Positions 7,832 through 16,196 of a stretch of DNA of 33,027 nt are shown here, piece after piece. Location of the stretch: the NCBI GenBank assembly GCA_964432875.1, contig CAYSPJ010000053.1, positions 1 through 33,027 of the forward strand, read 5' to 3'. The DNA is from JACJYE01 sp964432875 (GTDB taxonomy: Bacteria > Bacteroidota > Bacteroidia > Chitinophagales > Saprospiraceae). A program made the position numbers and the translations under genes. Every line of letters begins with the position of its first letter. Position 1 is the stretch's first letter. The notes below the pieces were generated by a model, which worked only from the letters and a program-made list of their open reading frames with translations, was not told where the DNA came from and did not search any database.

Positions 7832-9709
7832 ATGGAAGCCAACTACATCATTGGGGGTTTTGTGCTCATTCCTTTTATCGGTTTTTTGCTTTCGCTTTTC
7901 ATCCCTGGAAAAAATGAGCGCGCGATTTCACAGGCGGCCTTCCTGACCGTCGGCATACAATTATTTGCCCTTTGCTCCTTTGTATTGCTGTGGCTTTTCC
8001 GAGGTGCCCCGGCGTTCAATATCCGGGAAGCGGTGCTATATCGAACAAGCGGATATGAGTTTGTCATTAATTTTTATTTCGATGGGGTAGCCGCTGTTTA
8101 CCTGCTAGTGGGGGCCTTCGTCAGCTTCTTGATTTTGCGTTTTAGCCGTTACTACCTGCACTTGGCGGATGGCTACAAGCGCTTCTTCAATACCATCCTC
8201 TTTTTCTACCTTGGCTACAATCTCACGGCGCTTTCCGGCAATTTCGAGACGCTTTTCATGGGTTGGGAAATCCTGGGCTTGTCCTCTTTCCTGCTCGTCG
8301 CTTTTTACCGCGAACGCTACCTGCCGACGCGGAACGCCGTCAAGGTGTTTTCGATTTATCGCATCGGCGATGTGGGCATCCTGCTGGCCATGTGGGCCAG
8401 CCATCATTTGTGGCATGAAAATGTTACCTTTCAAAAGCTGAGCAATTACGCTTTGGTGCACGAACATTTAGAGGCGCACAGCGCAATGGGCATTTTTGTA
8501 TCGTTGATGATCCTGCTGGCTGCAGCGGCCAAGTCGGCACAGCTGCCGTTCTCCTCCTGGCTGCCCCGGGCGATGGAGGGGCCTACTCCTTCCAGCGCCA
8601 TTTTTTACGGCTCACTTTCGGTCCATTTTGGGGTTTTTCTGTTGTTGAGGACTCATCCGTTCTGGGAGCACCAGATTACTGCCCGGGTCGCCATCGGCCT
8701 GGTGGGTCTAGCCACCGCCCTGGTTTCTTTCCCCATTGCCCGGGTGCAATCTACCATCAAGGCGCAGATTGCTTATGCTTCTATTGGGCAGATTGGAATC
8801 ATGTTCATTGAAATAGCCCTAGGGTTCACTACGTTGGCGCTTATCCATTTTGCCGGCAATGCCTTTTTGAGGACTTATCAGCTCCTGGTATCGCCTTCAG
8901 CCGCAAGTTATCTTATCCGCGACCAGTTTTATCACTTTAAGCCGCAAAAACAAACGGTGGAAGATTCCTTTCCCAAGCGTTTGGAATACACCTTTTTCAT
9001 CCTTTCACTAAAAGAGTGGCACTTGGACTGGCTAATCAACCGATTGGTTTTTAAGCCTTTCAAGAAAATTGGGCACCGCCTGGATTTCCTCAGCCCGGTG
9101 AACGTGGCTTTCTTTTTTATCCCTCTTTACCTGGCGGGCTTATGGCTGTTTTTTCAGCAAAATTATATCCCTGCCGTACTGCGGGATCATCTTCCGGAGC
9201 TCTTCGCCTTCCTTGGCTTGCTCATGGTTTTTAAATCATTTTCCGAAAGGCATTATCCGCGCCTGAGCTGGCTGCTCATCATTATGAATCATTTTTGGAT
9301 CGCGCTGGCCGTATCATTCAACGAGCGCTTCGATCAAAGCCATACCCTGTTGTATTTGAGCGGTGTGGCCCTTGCTGGCATCATCGGTTTTTTCGCGCTG
9401 CAGCGGCTCCGGAAGCTAGAGCCGGGGCTTTTTAGCCTCAATCAGTATTATGGGCATGTATATGAGCATCCCAAGCTGTCGCTGGTTTTCCTGCTGGCCG
9501 GCCTCGGGGTTATGGGGTTCCCCATCACGAGCACCTTCATTGGTGAGGATTTGATTTTCAGCCATATCAGCGAGCAGCAGTTTGTACTGGCATTTTTCAA
9601 TGCGTTGAGCTTCGTATTGGGCGGTATCGCCGTCATCCGGATATACGCCCGCTTATTCTTAGGGCCGCATGTAAAAACCTATCACGAGACGCCGTTGAAA
9701 TCCTCCTGA
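7832..9709 (+). CDS. dabB: DabB, NuoL/ND5-like ion-translocating membrane subunit of the DAB carbon transporter
   Basis: This 625-residue polytopic membrane protein is homologous to the proton-translocating antiporter subunits of complex I. E146 in MGWEILGLSSF and K234 in AAKSAQLPFSSWLPRAMEGPTPSSA occupy the charged positions that conduct protons in NuoL/MrpA-type proteins. Hydrophobic helices run from residue 5 to near the C-terminus. A hydrophilic insert (about 365-385, around FKPQKQTVEDSFPKR) separates the core from the C-terminal helices. Alone it could be mistaken for NADH dehydrogenase subunit 5. However, no other nuo or mrp gene is present, and the start codon lies one base after dabA, which fixes the assignment. 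It is expected to supply proton- or sodium-motive force to DabA. Confidence 0.92.
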   Translation: MEANYIIGGFVLIPFIGFLLSLFIPGKNERAISQAAFLTVGIQLFALCSFVLLWLFRGAPAFNIREAVLYRTSGYEFVINFYFDGVAAVYLLVGAFVSFLILRFSRYYLHLADGYKRFFNTILFFYLGYNLTALSGNFETLFMGWEILGLSSFLLVAFYRERYLPTRNAVKVFSIYRIGDVGILLAMWASHHLWHENVTFQKLSNYALVHEHLEAHSAMGIFVSLMILLAAAAKSAQLPFSSWLPRAMEGPTPSSAIFYGSLSVHFGVFLLLRTHPFWEHQITARVAIGLVGLATALVSFPIARVQSTIKAQIAYASIGQIGIMFIEIALGFTTLALIHFAGNAFLRTYQLLVSPSAASYLIRDQFYHFKPQKQTVEDSFPKRLEYTFFILSLKEWHLDWLINRLVFKPFKKIGHRLDFLSPVNVAFFFIPLYLAGLWLFFQQNYIPAVLRDHLPELFAFLGLLMVFKSFSERHYPRLSWLLIIMNHFWIALAVSFNERFDQSHTLLYLSGVALAGIIGFFALQRLRKLEPGLFSLNQYYGHVYEHPKLSLVFLLAGLGVMGFPITSTFIGEDLIFSHISEQQFVLAFFNALSFVLGGIAVIRIYARLFLGPHVKTYHETPLKSS

Positions 9710-9720
9710 GGGGATAGCAG

Positions 9721-9766
9721 GCACTCAACGGCATACCCTCTGAATACCAGGCTGTCCTTTGAGTGC
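9721..9766 (+). terminator. Inverted repeat downstream of dabB, weak terminator candidate
   Basis: GCACTCAA (9721-9728) is repeated inverted as TTGAGTGC (9759-9766), 11 nt after the dabB stop. The 30-nt loop and the lack of a T-tract make this only a possible factor-dependent terminator. The rest of the gap to 9875 shows no recognisable signal. Confidence 0.3.
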
Positions 9767-9875
9767 TCAAATGACCGTTTGACGACAGTTGCCCCTGATT
9801 GCCGTCTTGCCCAATCCTAAATGTCTTTACCTCGACAACTACGCTATACCCAAAGCAGGGAAATTTGCAGCAAAA

Positions 9876-10805
9876 ATGGACACCATGCGTTATTTACCCT
9901 TTTTGATCTTGGCATTCCTCATCTCGAGCTGCATCGGCACCGATTTCATTGATGAGCCGCTGCGCCCTGCTGCTGTGCAAGCCCATATTGAAGAACGTAG
10001 CCTGAGCCTCTTTATCGGCGAGAGCCAACGGCTCAATTTCCGCATCCTGGCCAGCGATGGCAGCGAAACAACAGGCGCCTGGCAGTGGAGCAGCCGCGAC
10101 GAAACCGTCGCTACCGTCGGCAGCGACGGTTTGGTGACTGCTATAAACATTGGGCAGGCCTGGGTGGATGGCATCGTCAACACCATGCTACGCGACTCGG
10201 TGTTGATTACGGTAGTGGCCGATTTGGATGCGGTTGCTTCGGTTACCATCGAAGGTGATACCACTAATCTCCAGCTCGGAGAAAGCCGCCAATTGACTGC
10301 TACGGTGCACAACGCGCAGGGGCAGATACTAAGCGGCATTCCTATAGAATGGAATAGCAGCAACCCTGATGCGATTACCATTGACAATAGTGGGCTGGCC
10401 AGGGCGGCAGGCGAAGGCGCCGCCGAGATAACGGCCGTCGCTGCCGGTGTCAGCTCAGTGCCTTTCCGATTGGAAGTGGGCAGCGGGGCAAGCGTGCGCA
10501 GCGGCGCTTTCAGTGGGCTCAACGGCTACAACGTGCAGGGCACCGCCACGCTCACCCAATCCAGCAGCGGCGCGATGCTCGCTTTCGGTAGCGATTTCCT
10601 CTCTCAAAGCGGCCCTGGCTTGTACGTCTATTTGAGCCCCCAGCAAAACAGCGTAGCGGGCGGCGTCCAGCTCGGCAAGCTCAGCGCCAACGCGGGCGCT
10701 CAAAGCTACGCTATACCCAGCACCGTCAACCTCGCCGACTTCGGCTTCGTCATCATCTATTGCCAACCCTTCGGCATCCCCTTCGGCGCTTGCGCGCTGC
10801 AATAA
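9876..10805 (+). CDS. Lipoprotein with two bacterial Ig-like (BIG2) domains and a C-terminal DM13 domain
   Basis: This 309-residue protein opens with a lipoprotein signal (MRYLPFLILAFLISSC, lipid-bearing C19). Two BIG2-type domains follow at about 38-115 (LFIGESQRLNFRILASDGS, then WSSRDETVATVGSDGLVTA) and 122-203 (LQLGESRQLTATVHNAQGQ, then WNSSNPDAITIDNSGLARA). Residues about 207-309 match the DM13 fold: GAFSGLNGYNVQGTATL, GPGLYVYLSPQ, LGKLSANAGAQSYAIP and VIIYCQPFGIPFGACAL, with the conserved cysteine at C296. DM13 has been proposed, from sequence analysis, to act in extracytoplasmic redox reactions; that is family-level inference. The frame runs back to a TTG at 9789, but the signal peptide places the start at ATG 9876 or ATG 9885. 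The beta-barrel gene follows after 13 nt, so the two are probably one operon, with this protein at the outer membrane or surface. Confidence 0.85.
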   Translation: MDTMRYLPFLILAFLISSCIGTDFIDEPLRPAAVQAHIEERSLSLFIGESQRLNFRILASDGSETTGAWQWSSRDETVATVGSDGLVTAINIGQAWVDGIVNTMLRDSVLITVVADLDAVASVTIEGDTTNLQLGESRQLTATVHNAQGQILSGIPIEWNSSNPDAITIDNSGLARAAGEGAAEITAVAAGVSSVPFRLEVGSGASVRSGAFSGLNGYNVQGTATLTQSSSGAMLAFGSDFLSQSGPGLYVYLSPQQNSVAGGVQLGKLSANAGAQSYAIPSTVNLADFGFVIIYCQPFGIPFGACALQ

Positions 10806-10818
10806 ACATCATCAGACC

Positions 10819-11715
10819 ATGAAAAAAGCAACCATCATTTCCTGGCTCCTCCTGGCATTCGCCTTCCAGCCTGCCCACGCCCAAAGCGGCTGGGCCCAGC
10901 CGCAAGGAGCGGGATTCTTCAAAGCTTCCCAAGGACTCATCCGGGCGGGCTCTTTCTTCAACCCGGATGGGGAGGTCATCGATATCACGACCACTTCCGT
11001 CTATATCAGCAGCCTTTACGGCGAATACGGGCTGAACGCCCGCCTCACCGCCCTGCTCGACGCCCCGCTCTTCGTGCGCAGCACCATCAACAATCGGGAA
11101 AGCACTGTGGATGGCTTCGTCATCCCTGGCGACGAGTTCAACGGTTTGGGCGACATCAGCCTGGGCTTGCAGTACGGCATCATCCAGGGCAAAAAAATCG
11201 TGCTCGCCGCCTCGGGGCGGGTAAAGCTGCCGACGGGCGAAAACGTGGGCGGCAGGAGTGAGCTGCTGCAAAGCGGCGACGGCGCCTGGGGCTTCACCGG
11301 CATGTTGCACGCTTCGCATTCCTTTTACCCCCGGCCCTTCTACGCCACACTTTCGGCAGGCTACCAGTGGCGGGGCAGGGCGCAACTCGATTACCGCGGC
11401 GGCCGGGAGACCACCGACTACGACGATGCTTTCCGCTGGAACGGCGAGATTGGCTGGGCACCAGCCGACAGCCCGTGGCGCTTGGCTTTGAAGCTAGACC
11501 AGGTCATCGCGCTCGAAAACGGCTCGGGCGGCGGGCTTTCCGGCGGCTCGTCCATTTTCGGCAACCGCATCTCCTACTTGGGGATTACCCCCGAAGTAAG
11601 CTACATGCTGGAGAATGGCTGGGGATTGGCAGCCTCAGTCGGCACGGTGGCCGCGGCGAAAAATATCCTGGCAGCGCCGATGCTGAACCTCGGGGTGGTG
11701 TATGTGCTGAGGTAG
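10819..11715 (+). CDS. Outer-membrane beta-barrel protein, transporter-like, partner of the DM13 lipoprotein
   Basis: This 298-residue exported protein has a signal peptide (MKKATIISWLLLAFAFQPAHAQ). The body is rich in alternating amphipathic strands ending in aromatic residues (for example VYISSLYGEYGLNARLTALL, ISLGLQYGIIQG, FYATLSAGYQWRGRAQLDYR) and ends in a terminal strand LNLGVVYVLR. The pattern resembles the 'MetA-pathway phenol degradation'/transporter-like barrel group, which often contains LPTGE-type segments such as VKLPTGENVGG here. No substrate can be inferred. It starts 13 nt after the DM13 lipoprotein gene and faces the M4 protease gene convergently. Confidence 0.75.
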   Translation: MKKATIISWLLLAFAFQPAHAQSGWAQPQGAGFFKASQGLIRAGSFFNPDGEVIDITTTSVYISSLYGEYGLNARLTALLDAPLFVRSTINNRESTVDGFVIPGDEFNGLGDISLGLQYGIIQGKKIVLAASGRVKLPTGENVGGRSELLQSGDGAWGFTGMLHASHSFYPRPFYATLSAGYQWRGRAQLDYRGGRETTDYDDAFRWNGEIGWAPADSPWRLALKLDQVIALENGSGGGLSGGSSIFGNRISYLGITPEVSYMLENGWGLAASVGTVAAAKNILAAPMLNLGVVYVLR

Positions 11716-11725
11716 AGCAAGCAGC

Positions 11726-11787
11726 GGGCGAAAAAGCCCCCCGGCTAACGAGGCTTAAGTGGGCTGCCGAACAAAATGTGTTAAGCC
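11726..11787. terminator. Convergent terminator region between the beta-barrel and M4 protease genes
   Basis: Two hairpins lie in the 75-bp convergent gap. GGGC-GAAAAA-GCCC is at 11726-11739. A perfect 7-bp repeat GGCTTAA (11752-11758) / TTAAGCC (11781-11787) encloses 22 nt. Neither has a long T-tract on either strand, but the location between two converging genes suits termination. Confidence 0.4.
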
Positions 11788-11790
11788 CCC

Positions 11791-14700
11791 CTACTCCTTC
11801 ACCACCCGCGCCGCCAGCCAGCCGTCCTGATAGCGTACCCGCGCCCAATACAGCCCGGCGGGCAGCCCGCTCAAGTCCAGGGTGGAGGTAGAGCGGTCAG
11901 TGGTGCGGCGCAGAGCCAGGCTGCCACGAGCGTCGAATAGCTCGATCCAGGCTGGCAGCTCCGTATCTTGCGGCAAGACGATAGTCAAATTGCCCGCAGA
12001 AGGATTGGGGAAAAGCTGTAGCTCTGGCTTTGTTGCCAAGGTTTGCTGAGTGCTCACGGCAGGGTCGCCGATGAAGATGTTATCGAGGAAGACATTATCA
12101 GCCCGGCCGTTGGAGGTAAACTCGGCGCGGATGCCCGTGCGGGTCTCGAAGCAGATTTCTACTGTCGAGCCGACGTATTCGGCAAGTTCAACGACTTGTG
12201 TCTTCCAAGGATCGTTGAAGAAATTACTAGGCAGACGATTGCCGCCTTCCTGCCGGCCATTGATCAGCACGCGCAGCGCACTGGCTTGGGGCAAATTGCC
12301 GCCAAGGTTGGTGATGTAGTAAGTCGCATACGTCTGCCGCAGATCAAAGCGCAATTGAGCGTTGTTCAGATTGGAAAGGTCGGCACAGAAGCAAGCCTTG
12401 GCCGCTAGCGCTGGATTAAGCTCCCAGAGATCCTCTGCGCTCGGCCGGGTAAAGCCGCCGCTTTGGACGAGCTGCGGCAGATTGCCTCCGGTGATGTGCA
12501 TCCCAAAGCTGCCCGTATGGGCTGCCGCTGCAGTGATTACAACCGAGACTTCCGCACCTGCTTCGATATACATGGAATCCAGGATAGTACTGCCGCTTTC
12601 AAAGTCGATTACAGCTTGGTTGGTAAAGTGTGGCGGATTGGCCACTACCCTGCCAACAATACTGTCGTTGCCGAGGATGAAATCTGGATCGTGCCGCACC
12701 CAGGCATTAAGGATGTTGTTGTTGCTGACCGGGATGGCAAGCGGGCTGGCAAAATCATGCACGAAGCTATCGCCCCGGTACAGCGTATAAGGCAGCACTA
12801 TCGACTCGCTGACTACTGCGCCGCTATTCATCCGATACCGCAATTCAATCGGCTCGCCGGCAGCAATGGAATCACAGCCGTAGAAGCCCACTTGGAAAGA
12901 CACGGGCTGCTGCCCCAGGAAACAACCGGAGAAGGGGCGCTGGATTTGCATCAAGCCAAAGTCCACATTCTGCTCCAGTATATTGTCCACGGTCATTTTC
13001 AAGGTATCGTTGAAAGCAGAGCCGTCACCAGGCATCCCGGCCCAGCAGCGGAGCTGATGGATAGCTGCCAAAGACAGTTCCTCGGCCGGTATGGTATAGG
13101 TATAGGTGATCGTATCACCGCCCTGCAGCAAGCCAGCCAGGGTAATCGTATCCCACTGCACGGTGCTGCTGCCGACTTGAAAAGCCAGAGGGATTTGATC
13201 TCCGGGCTGGAGTGTATTGCAGCCGTTGTAACGGAAGCGGATGCTGATGGCCCCGTCGGTAGAGAAGCCGCACTCAACCGAGGAAGGGGAAAGAATTTCC
13301 AACATGTTTACATCAAACTCGAGTGGGCCGCCGAGGCCAACGGCATGCCAGGCACGAGCCACCTGGATAGCGGGTTCAGAGCAGATGCCGTAGAGGTCTT
13401 CCGCGGCCTGAATGGCACCCAAGCGGGCATCGATATGTTCGGAACGCCGCACCAAATAGTACTGCAAGTTGCGGAAGGCAATGGCGGCGGCAGTATCCAT
13501 CCCCAAGCCTTCCACGCTATACTCATCCTCATTGTCGTTGCTGCCCTCGCCGCCTTCAACCAGCAGGTGGAACCACTTATTCTGCACACCGCTATTGGAA
13601 TGTACGCCGCCGTTGTCGCTGCTGCCAGTCACCCAATTCCGCCCCTTGTAGGTATCGGGATGCCCTTCGCTTTTCGGATCAGCCATATTGCGAAAGCGGC
13701 CACCACCAACGTGGAAGTCCTCGCCGATATCCCAATTGGCGTTTTCAGGGTCACCATAAAACTCGATGACCGTGCCGAAGATATCGCTAAAGGATTCGTT
13801 GAGGGCACCGCTCTCGTCGCGGTAGATGAGATTGGCATTGGAAGCGGTGACGCCGTGGACAAATTCGTGGCCGACCACATCCAGAGAAGTCAAGGCGGTA
13901 TAGGTAGTGCCGTTGCCGTCGCCGTACTGCGCCCAGGCACCTGTCCATTGGGCATTCACCCAATTTTGGCTATAATGGACGTAGCTGATCAGCGGCATGC
14001 TATCGCCGTCAACTCCCACGTAGCCGTGCTTTTCGAGAAAGTAGTCGAAAGTCATTTCCGCCCCCCAGTGGGCATCAGTAGCGGCTTCGTCCTGTTGGCT
14101 ATTGAAGTTGTCCCAGTAGTTGTCATCATCCAGGAAATCGACCGCATTAGCCACGTCGGTTTGCCGCCGGAGATTGTAGGTCTCGATGCCTCCGCCGCGG
14201 CCTTTTTCAGCCAGGCGGAAGGAATCAAGAGCGATGGAGTCGGTGACGATTTGCCGCGTGCCTCTGTATTTCGTTTCGGCAAGGCCGGGGGTGTCGTGGG
14301 TATCGCAAAGCAATTCCAATTCCAAGAGGAGCCGGCCGTCGTGGGCGTCGATATACAATTGCTTGCGCTGTTCGATTGGCAATTGGGTATGGATCAGCAG
14401 CGCATAGGCCAAGCGGTAATCTTCGGCAGACTGCCCCAAGGCGGGATCAATGAACACCAATTCTGCCTGGGGATAAAAAGAAGCCTTGGGGTCTCTTTTT
14501 ATCCTTTTGAGCAGGCGTTCGGCAAAGGGGTTTTCCCACATATAGCGGCTGGCAGGCAGATGGGAGAGCGCTTGGGCCAGCGCTTCCTCCGGGCTTAGCG
14601 TAGGCCGGGCTGCGGCATTCATGCCGCGTGCCCAGCGCCCGTTGATAGATTGCACTGCCCCACCCAGCTCATGGATCAGCAGCTCGGCATGTTCCACTTT

Positions 14701-15006
14701 GATGCCCTGGTGGTACTGCTGATAGCGATAGTGTATCATACCCAGAGCATCGCTTTGGGCGCGGTAAAGCCGTAGCTCATCCGCTGCGCTCAACCCTAGT
14801 TCAGCCGTGTGCGCGCGCAACACATCCGCCGCGCTCACCTTGGCCCCTTCGCGGGCTTTGAGCCAATTGGGGTTGCCGGCAGGGGCGTAAAAAATGGGGG
14901 TGCCCTCCTTTGGAGAATCAGGAGTACCAGATGTAGCTCCCGTGTAGAAGCTGAAGCTGGCAAGCAGTGCGCCTGCCAAGGCGGAGAAGAGTAGCGTTCT
15001 AGACAT
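11791..15006 (-). CDS. Secreted M4 (thermolysin-family) metalloprotease with type IX secretion sorting domain
   Basis: This is a 1071-residue zinc endopeptidase exported to the surface or medium. The signal peptide (SRTLLFSALAGALLASFSFYTG) is followed by an FTP/PepSY-type propeptide (about 50-235). The M4 catalytic domain has HEFVH at 380-384, E404 in NESFSD as third zinc ligand (24 residues after H380, as in thermolysin) and H469 in GGVHSNSG as the catalytic histidine. After the M4 C-terminal part (ending near AWHAVGLGG) come about 200 residues of Ig-like beta domains and a MAM/jelly-roll-like segment starting near VIDFESGSTILDS. Residues about 995-1071 form a type A T9SS sorting domain (LQLFPNPSAGNLTIVLP, then LDLSGLPAGLYWARV). 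The propeptide should keep the enzyme inactive until after export. No mutation of a key residue is apparent. Confidence 0.93.
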   Translation of the reverse strand: MSRTLLFSALAGALLASFSFYTGATSGTPDSPKEGTPIFYAPAGNPNWLKAREGAKVSAADVLRAHTAELGLSAADELRLYRAQSDALGMIHYRYQQYHQGIKVEHAELLIHELGGAVQSINGRWARGMNAAARPTLSPEEALAQALSHLPASRYMWENPFAERLLKRIKRDPKASFYPQAELVFIDPALGQSAEDYRLAYALLIHTQLPIEQRKQLYIDAHDGRLLLELELLCDTHDTPGLAETKYRGTRQIVTDSIALDSFRLAEKGRGGGIETYNLRRQTDVANAVDFLDDDNYWDNFNSQQDEAATDAHWGAEMTFDYFLEKHGYVGVDGDSMPLISYVHYSQNWVNAQWTGAWAQYGDGNGTTYTALTSLDVVGHEFVHGVTASNANLIYRDESGALNESFSDIFGTVIEFYGDPENANWDIGEDFHVGGGRFRNMADPKSEGHPDTYKGRNWVTGSSDNGGVHSNSGVQNKWFHLLVEGGEGSNDNEDEYSVEGLGMDTAAAIAFRNLQYYLVRRSEHIDARLGAIQAAEDLYGICSEPAIQVARAWHAVGLGGPLEFDVNMLEILSPSSVECGFSTDGAISIRFRYNGCNTLQPGDQIPLAFQVGSSTVQWDTITLAGLLQGGDTITYTYTIPAEELSLAAIHQLRCWAGMPGDGSAFNDTLKMTVDNILEQNVDFGLMQIQRPFSGCFLGQQPVSFQVGFYGCDSIAAGEPIELRYRMNSGAVVSESIVLPYTLYRGDSFVHDFASPLAIPVSNNNILNAWVRHDPDFILGNDSIVGRVVANPPHFTNQAVIDFESGSTILDSMYIEAGAEVSVVITAAAAHTGSFGMHITGGNLPQLVQSGGFTRPSAEDLWELNPALAAKACFCADLSNLNNAQLRFDLRQTYATYYITNLGGNLPQASALRVLINGRQEGGNRLPSNFFNDPWKTQVVELAEYVGSTVEICFETRTGIRAEFTSNGRADNVFLDNIFIGDPAVSTQQTLATKPELQLFPNPSAGNLTIVLPQDTELPAWIELFDARGSLALRRTTDRSTSTLDLSGLPAGLYWARVRYQDGWLAARVVKE

Positions 15007-15139
15007 GCGACTATTGGGTGTTTATGGATAGGCTTGTAGTGATGATACCGATTGAACCAAGCCTAATATTAACCTTGAATACCTAAAACGCCCGATTTGT
15101 TCAGGCAAGCCCGTGCTAAGGGCAACAAAAGCGCCGATT

Positions 15140-15610
15140 TCAATACATCTTTTTGATCCGATCTAAATCGCGCTTTACATCCTTCGCTTTGATCGTCTCC
15201 CGTTTGTCGTAAGATTTTTTGCCTTGTGCCAGGGCTACTTCCAGCTTGGCAAAGCCGCGATCGGTGATGTACAGGCGCACCGGCACGATGGTGTAGCCCC
15301 TTTCCTTCATCTGCTTTTCGAGCTTGCGCAGCTGGGTGCGCCTCAGCAAGAGTTTGCGTGTTCGGCGCGGCTCGTGATTGAAGACATTGCCAAAAGAATA
15401 CTCGGCGATGAAGAGATTTTTGACCAGCAGCTCCCCTTTTTTGAAATAGCAATAGGCATCACGCAGGTTGGCGTTGCCCTTGCGGATGGATTTGATCTCC
15501 GTGCCCGTCAATACCAGCCCCGTCTCTATCACTTCGAGGAATTGGTACTCGAAGCTCGCCCGGCGGTTGACGATTTCCAGAGCGTATTCTGATTTTTTCT
15601 TTGCTGCCAT
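15140..15610 (-). CDS. smpB: SsrA-binding protein SmpB
   Basis: This 156-residue protein of normal family length works with tmRNA in trans-translation, rescuing ribosomes stalled on broken mRNAs. Recognisable elements are the N-terminal strand EYALEIVNRRASFEYQFLE, the tmRNA-binding motifs TGTEIKSIRKGNANLRDAYC and EYSFGNVFNHEPRRTRKLLL, the RGYTIVPVRLYITDRGFAKLEVALAQGKK segment in three parts, and the basic tail DKRETIKAKDVKRDLDRIKKMY in two parts that inserts into the mRNA channel. The start ATG is at 15608-15610. The ssrA gene itself was not seen nearby. The gene lies between the M4 protease and a YbjQ-family gene on the same strand, with gaps of 133 and 121 nt, and has no obvious functional link to either. 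Confidence 0.96.
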   Translation of the reverse strand: MAAKKKSEYALEIVNRRASFEYQFLEVIETGLVLTGTEIKSIRKGNANLRDAYCYFKKGELLVKNLFIAEYSFGNVFNHEPRRTRKLLLRRTQLRKLEKQMKERGYTIVPVRLYITDRGFAKLEVALAQGKKSYDKRETIKAKDVKRDLDRIKKMY

Positions 15611-15731
15611 ACTACCTGCTGTCGCTGATAATCTCTGATGTGTTTCGCGTTGCCTCCACAGCCTCTATACCCAAGCCTGCCGGATGAACTACACGCTTCA
15701 ATACTAAATTTCTAAACTCCTACCCCCCTTC

Positions 15732-16046
15732 TCACCTGAGCCTGACGGCGGTGCCGTAAGCCAGTATCTCCGAAGCGCCTTGCATGACTGCTGCCGTGGT
15801 GAAGCGCACGTTAATGACCGCATCGGCCCCCAGCGATTCGGCATCGGCTATCAGGCGGTCGATGGCCTGTTCGCGGGCATCAGCCATCAGGCGGGTATAC
15901 TCCTGGATTTCTCCGCCCACCAGGCCCTTCAGACCGGCAAAAATATCGCGCCCGATATTGCGGGCGCGCACGGTGCTGCCGCGGGCGATATCCAGCACTT
16001 CGGCAATCTCCCTTCCGGGGATAAAATCAGTGGTGGTGATAATCAT
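15732..16046 (-). CDS. YbjQ/UPF0145 family protein (heavy-metal-binding-domain annotation)
   Basis: This is a 104-residue single-domain protein matching the YbjQ family (UPF0145). Typical segments are MIITTTDFIPGREIAEVLDI, ARGSTVRARNIGRDIFAGLK, AREQAIDRLIADAESLGADA and the closing VINVRFTTAAVMQGASEILA followed by YGTAVRLR. It is cytosolic, with no signal peptide. The family forms pentamers in crystal structures and is named for putative heavy-metal binding, but no cysteine or histidine cluster is visible here and the cellular role is unknown. It is on the same strand as smpB, but the 121-nt gap gives no strong case for co-transcription. Confidence 0.88.
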   Translation of the reverse strand: MIITTTDFIPGREIAEVLDIARGSTVRARNIGRDIFAGLKGLVGGEIQEYTRLMADAREQAIDRLIADAESLGADAVINVRFTTAAVMQGASEILAYGTAVRLR

Positions 16047-16196
16047 GTCAAAGTGGGTTTTATTGGTTTATGCTTGAATAAAAGCCTTTGTCGGCATATT
16101 TAGTTCATTCATATTTTCTTTGCCCCTACTTTATAGCGGATTGAGCGAACTATGCCCCGCCTTAATCAGGCTTTCTGGGTGTCCACTCGATCAGGA

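Noticed and set aside
7832..9709. NADH dehydrogenase subunit 5 or MrpA antiporter subunit
   Set aside because: The protein is related to these, but it is a two-gene unit with dabA and no other nuo or mrp gene is present.
12463..14598. 711-codon plus-strand open frame opposite the M4 protease
   Set aside because: It is fully antisense to a protein with intact catalytic residues and a sorting domain. Its translation lacks any domain, and long antisense frames are expected from the GC-biased third codon positions.
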